Assembly: GCA_031259655.1 (NCBI GenBank)
Contig: JAIRLF010000171.1
Span: 1-7,370, forward strand
Source: Prevotellaceae bacterium
GTDB taxonomy: Bacteria > Bacteroidota > Bacteroidia > Bacteroidales > UBA932
Length of the DNA stretch: 7,370 bases
Direction of reading: 5' to 3'
Shown: positions 6,820-7,370 of the stretch, one piece after another
Layout: the number at the start of each line of letters is the position of its first letter
Position numbering within the stretch: the first letter of the stretch is position 1
Notes under the pieces: generated by a model
Database searches by the model: none
Told to the model about the DNA's origin: nothing
What the model saw: only the letters and a program-made list of their open reading frames with translations
Made by a program: the position numbers and the translations under genes

Positions 6820-7370
6820 TTAATTTTCGTTTTTAATGTTTTCAATTAACAAGACCGGTCCCAGCAGTCCTGAGGATTGCAGTGGTCTGTCCGGTTGCGT
6901 TATTTTGGTTGTCTCCACGATTCTTTTTTCCGGCGGCAGTTGCAGATCGCCGACAATACGGTTGACCCAGGTATTGACTACTTCGATTTCGATAGAGTTT
7001 TCGCCCGTTTTGAGTAGCGAAGTCACATCAATGCGATAGGGCGCAGTCCATACGCCGCCGGCATACTTGCCATTAACCTTCACCTTAGCCATCACGCTGA
7101 CCCTTCCGAGGTCGAGATACAGTTTTTTGCCTGCGTTTTTTTTGTCGAGAGCAAACGTAGTTTTATAGACAGCCAATCCGGAATAGTAACGGATTTGTTC
7201 GTTTCCGTGTTTCGACCAGTCTGTCAGTTTGTCGAAAACAACAGTTCCGGAAGGACCTCGTTGTACTGCATCCGACTCAAAAGACACTTCCCATGGAGAA
7301 TCTATTTCTTTAATGAGTTTCGTTTCGGGGAAATTAGCGGCAAGCAAAGCAGGAGAATCCGGCGAACTTC
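6820..7370 (-). CDS. Glycoside hydrolase, C-terminal part (GH106/alpha-L-rhamnosidase-like), 5' end outside window
   Basis: About 183 C-terminal residues of a larger enzyme are visible. The frame stays open to the right edge, so the TTG at 7347 is not a start. The fragment is a galactose-binding-like beta-sandwich of the kind found in GH2-type and GH106 enzymes: PWEVSF, then VVFDKLTDW, IRYYSGLAVYKTTF, LYLDLGRVSVMAKVKVNG, GGVWTAPYRIDVTSLLKTG, NSIEIEVVNTWVNRIVGD, LPPEKR and the terminal SSGLLGPV. This order and the VVNTWVNRxxGDxQLPxEKR ending resemble the C-terminus of Bacteroidota proteins annotated as alpha-L-rhamnosidase or glycosyl hydrolase of about 1000 residues. The role would be plant or microbial polysaccharide breakdown, probably in the periplasm. 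The catalytic domain is not in the window, so the family is a recollection of similarity, not proof. Confidence 0.8.
   Translation of the reverse strand, partial: SSPDSPALLAANFPETKLIKEIDSPWEVSFESDAVQRGPSGTVVFDKLTDWSKHGNEQIRYYSGLAVYKTTFALDKKNAGKKLYLDLGRVSVMAKVKVNGKYAGGVWTAPYRIDVTSLLKTGENSIEIEVVNTWVNRIVGDLQLPPEKRIVETTKITQPDRPLQSSGLLGPVLLIENIKNEN

Noticed and set aside
7345..7347. A TTG at 7347 as the start of the glycoside hydrolase gene
   Set aside because: The frame is open through to the right edge and the product is plainly the C-terminal part of a larger enzyme.

Overview
The window looks like chromosomal DNA from a member of the Bacteroidota, most likely order Bacteroidales. Three independent lines support this. 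Several promoters match the Bacteroidota primary sigma factor pattern (TTTG or TTG, about 18 nt, then TAnnTTTG), with the same 18-nt spacing in front of the kinase gene and the methionine gene. Start codons mostly sit behind AT-rich stretches with no Shine-Dalgarno sequence. The protein families also fit: a LytS-type kinase with a LytTR regulator, a SPOR lipoprotein, a DUF2007 protein and a rhamnosidase-like glycoside hydrolase C-terminus. No tRNA, rRNA, CRISPR array, transposase or phage gene is visible.

Layout, left to right. Positions 1-449 are non-coding and hold a diverged direct-repeat pair. Positions 450-2262 (minus strand) are a two-gene operon: a membrane sensor kinase (1222-2262) followed after 4 nt by a LytTR response regulator (450-1217), with a clear promoter at 2290-2319. 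Positions 2263-2612 hold that promoter and a protein-like minus-strand frame interrupted by stops, perhaps a decayed gene. Positions 2613-3800 (minus) encode an exported CapA/PgsA-family metallophosphoesterase-like protein. It is divergent from a plus-strand SPOR-domain lipoprotein (3943-4407), and the two predicted -7 elements lie only 22 bp apart.

Positions 4408-4816 are the most interesting part. They carry a strong promoter, a short reading frame with a GGAGG ribosome-binding site encoding an 18-residue peptide that begins MAMYMCCMCY, and a strong intrinsic terminator. A GCCGGA segment inside the peptide's 3' end can pair with the 5' arm of that terminator. The gene behind it (4817-6121) is an O-acetylhomoserine sulfhydrylase, which makes homocysteine for methionine and can also make cysteine. 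The geometry fits ribosome-mediated attenuation sensing Met and/or Cys supply.

The sulfhydrylase gene ends at a good hairpin terminator (6150-6192), facing a small DUF2007 gene on the minus strand. That gene's promoter places its true start at 6431 rather than 6485. Positions 6486-6819 are non-coding apart from the -33 end of that promoter and a perfect 16-bp-armed palindromic repeat with an extra half copy. From 6820 the window runs into the C-terminal part of a large glycoside hydrolase (minus strand) whose 5' end is outside the window.

The neighbouring genes do not form one pathway. This is ordinary chromosomal sequence in which the main novelty is regulatory RNA.
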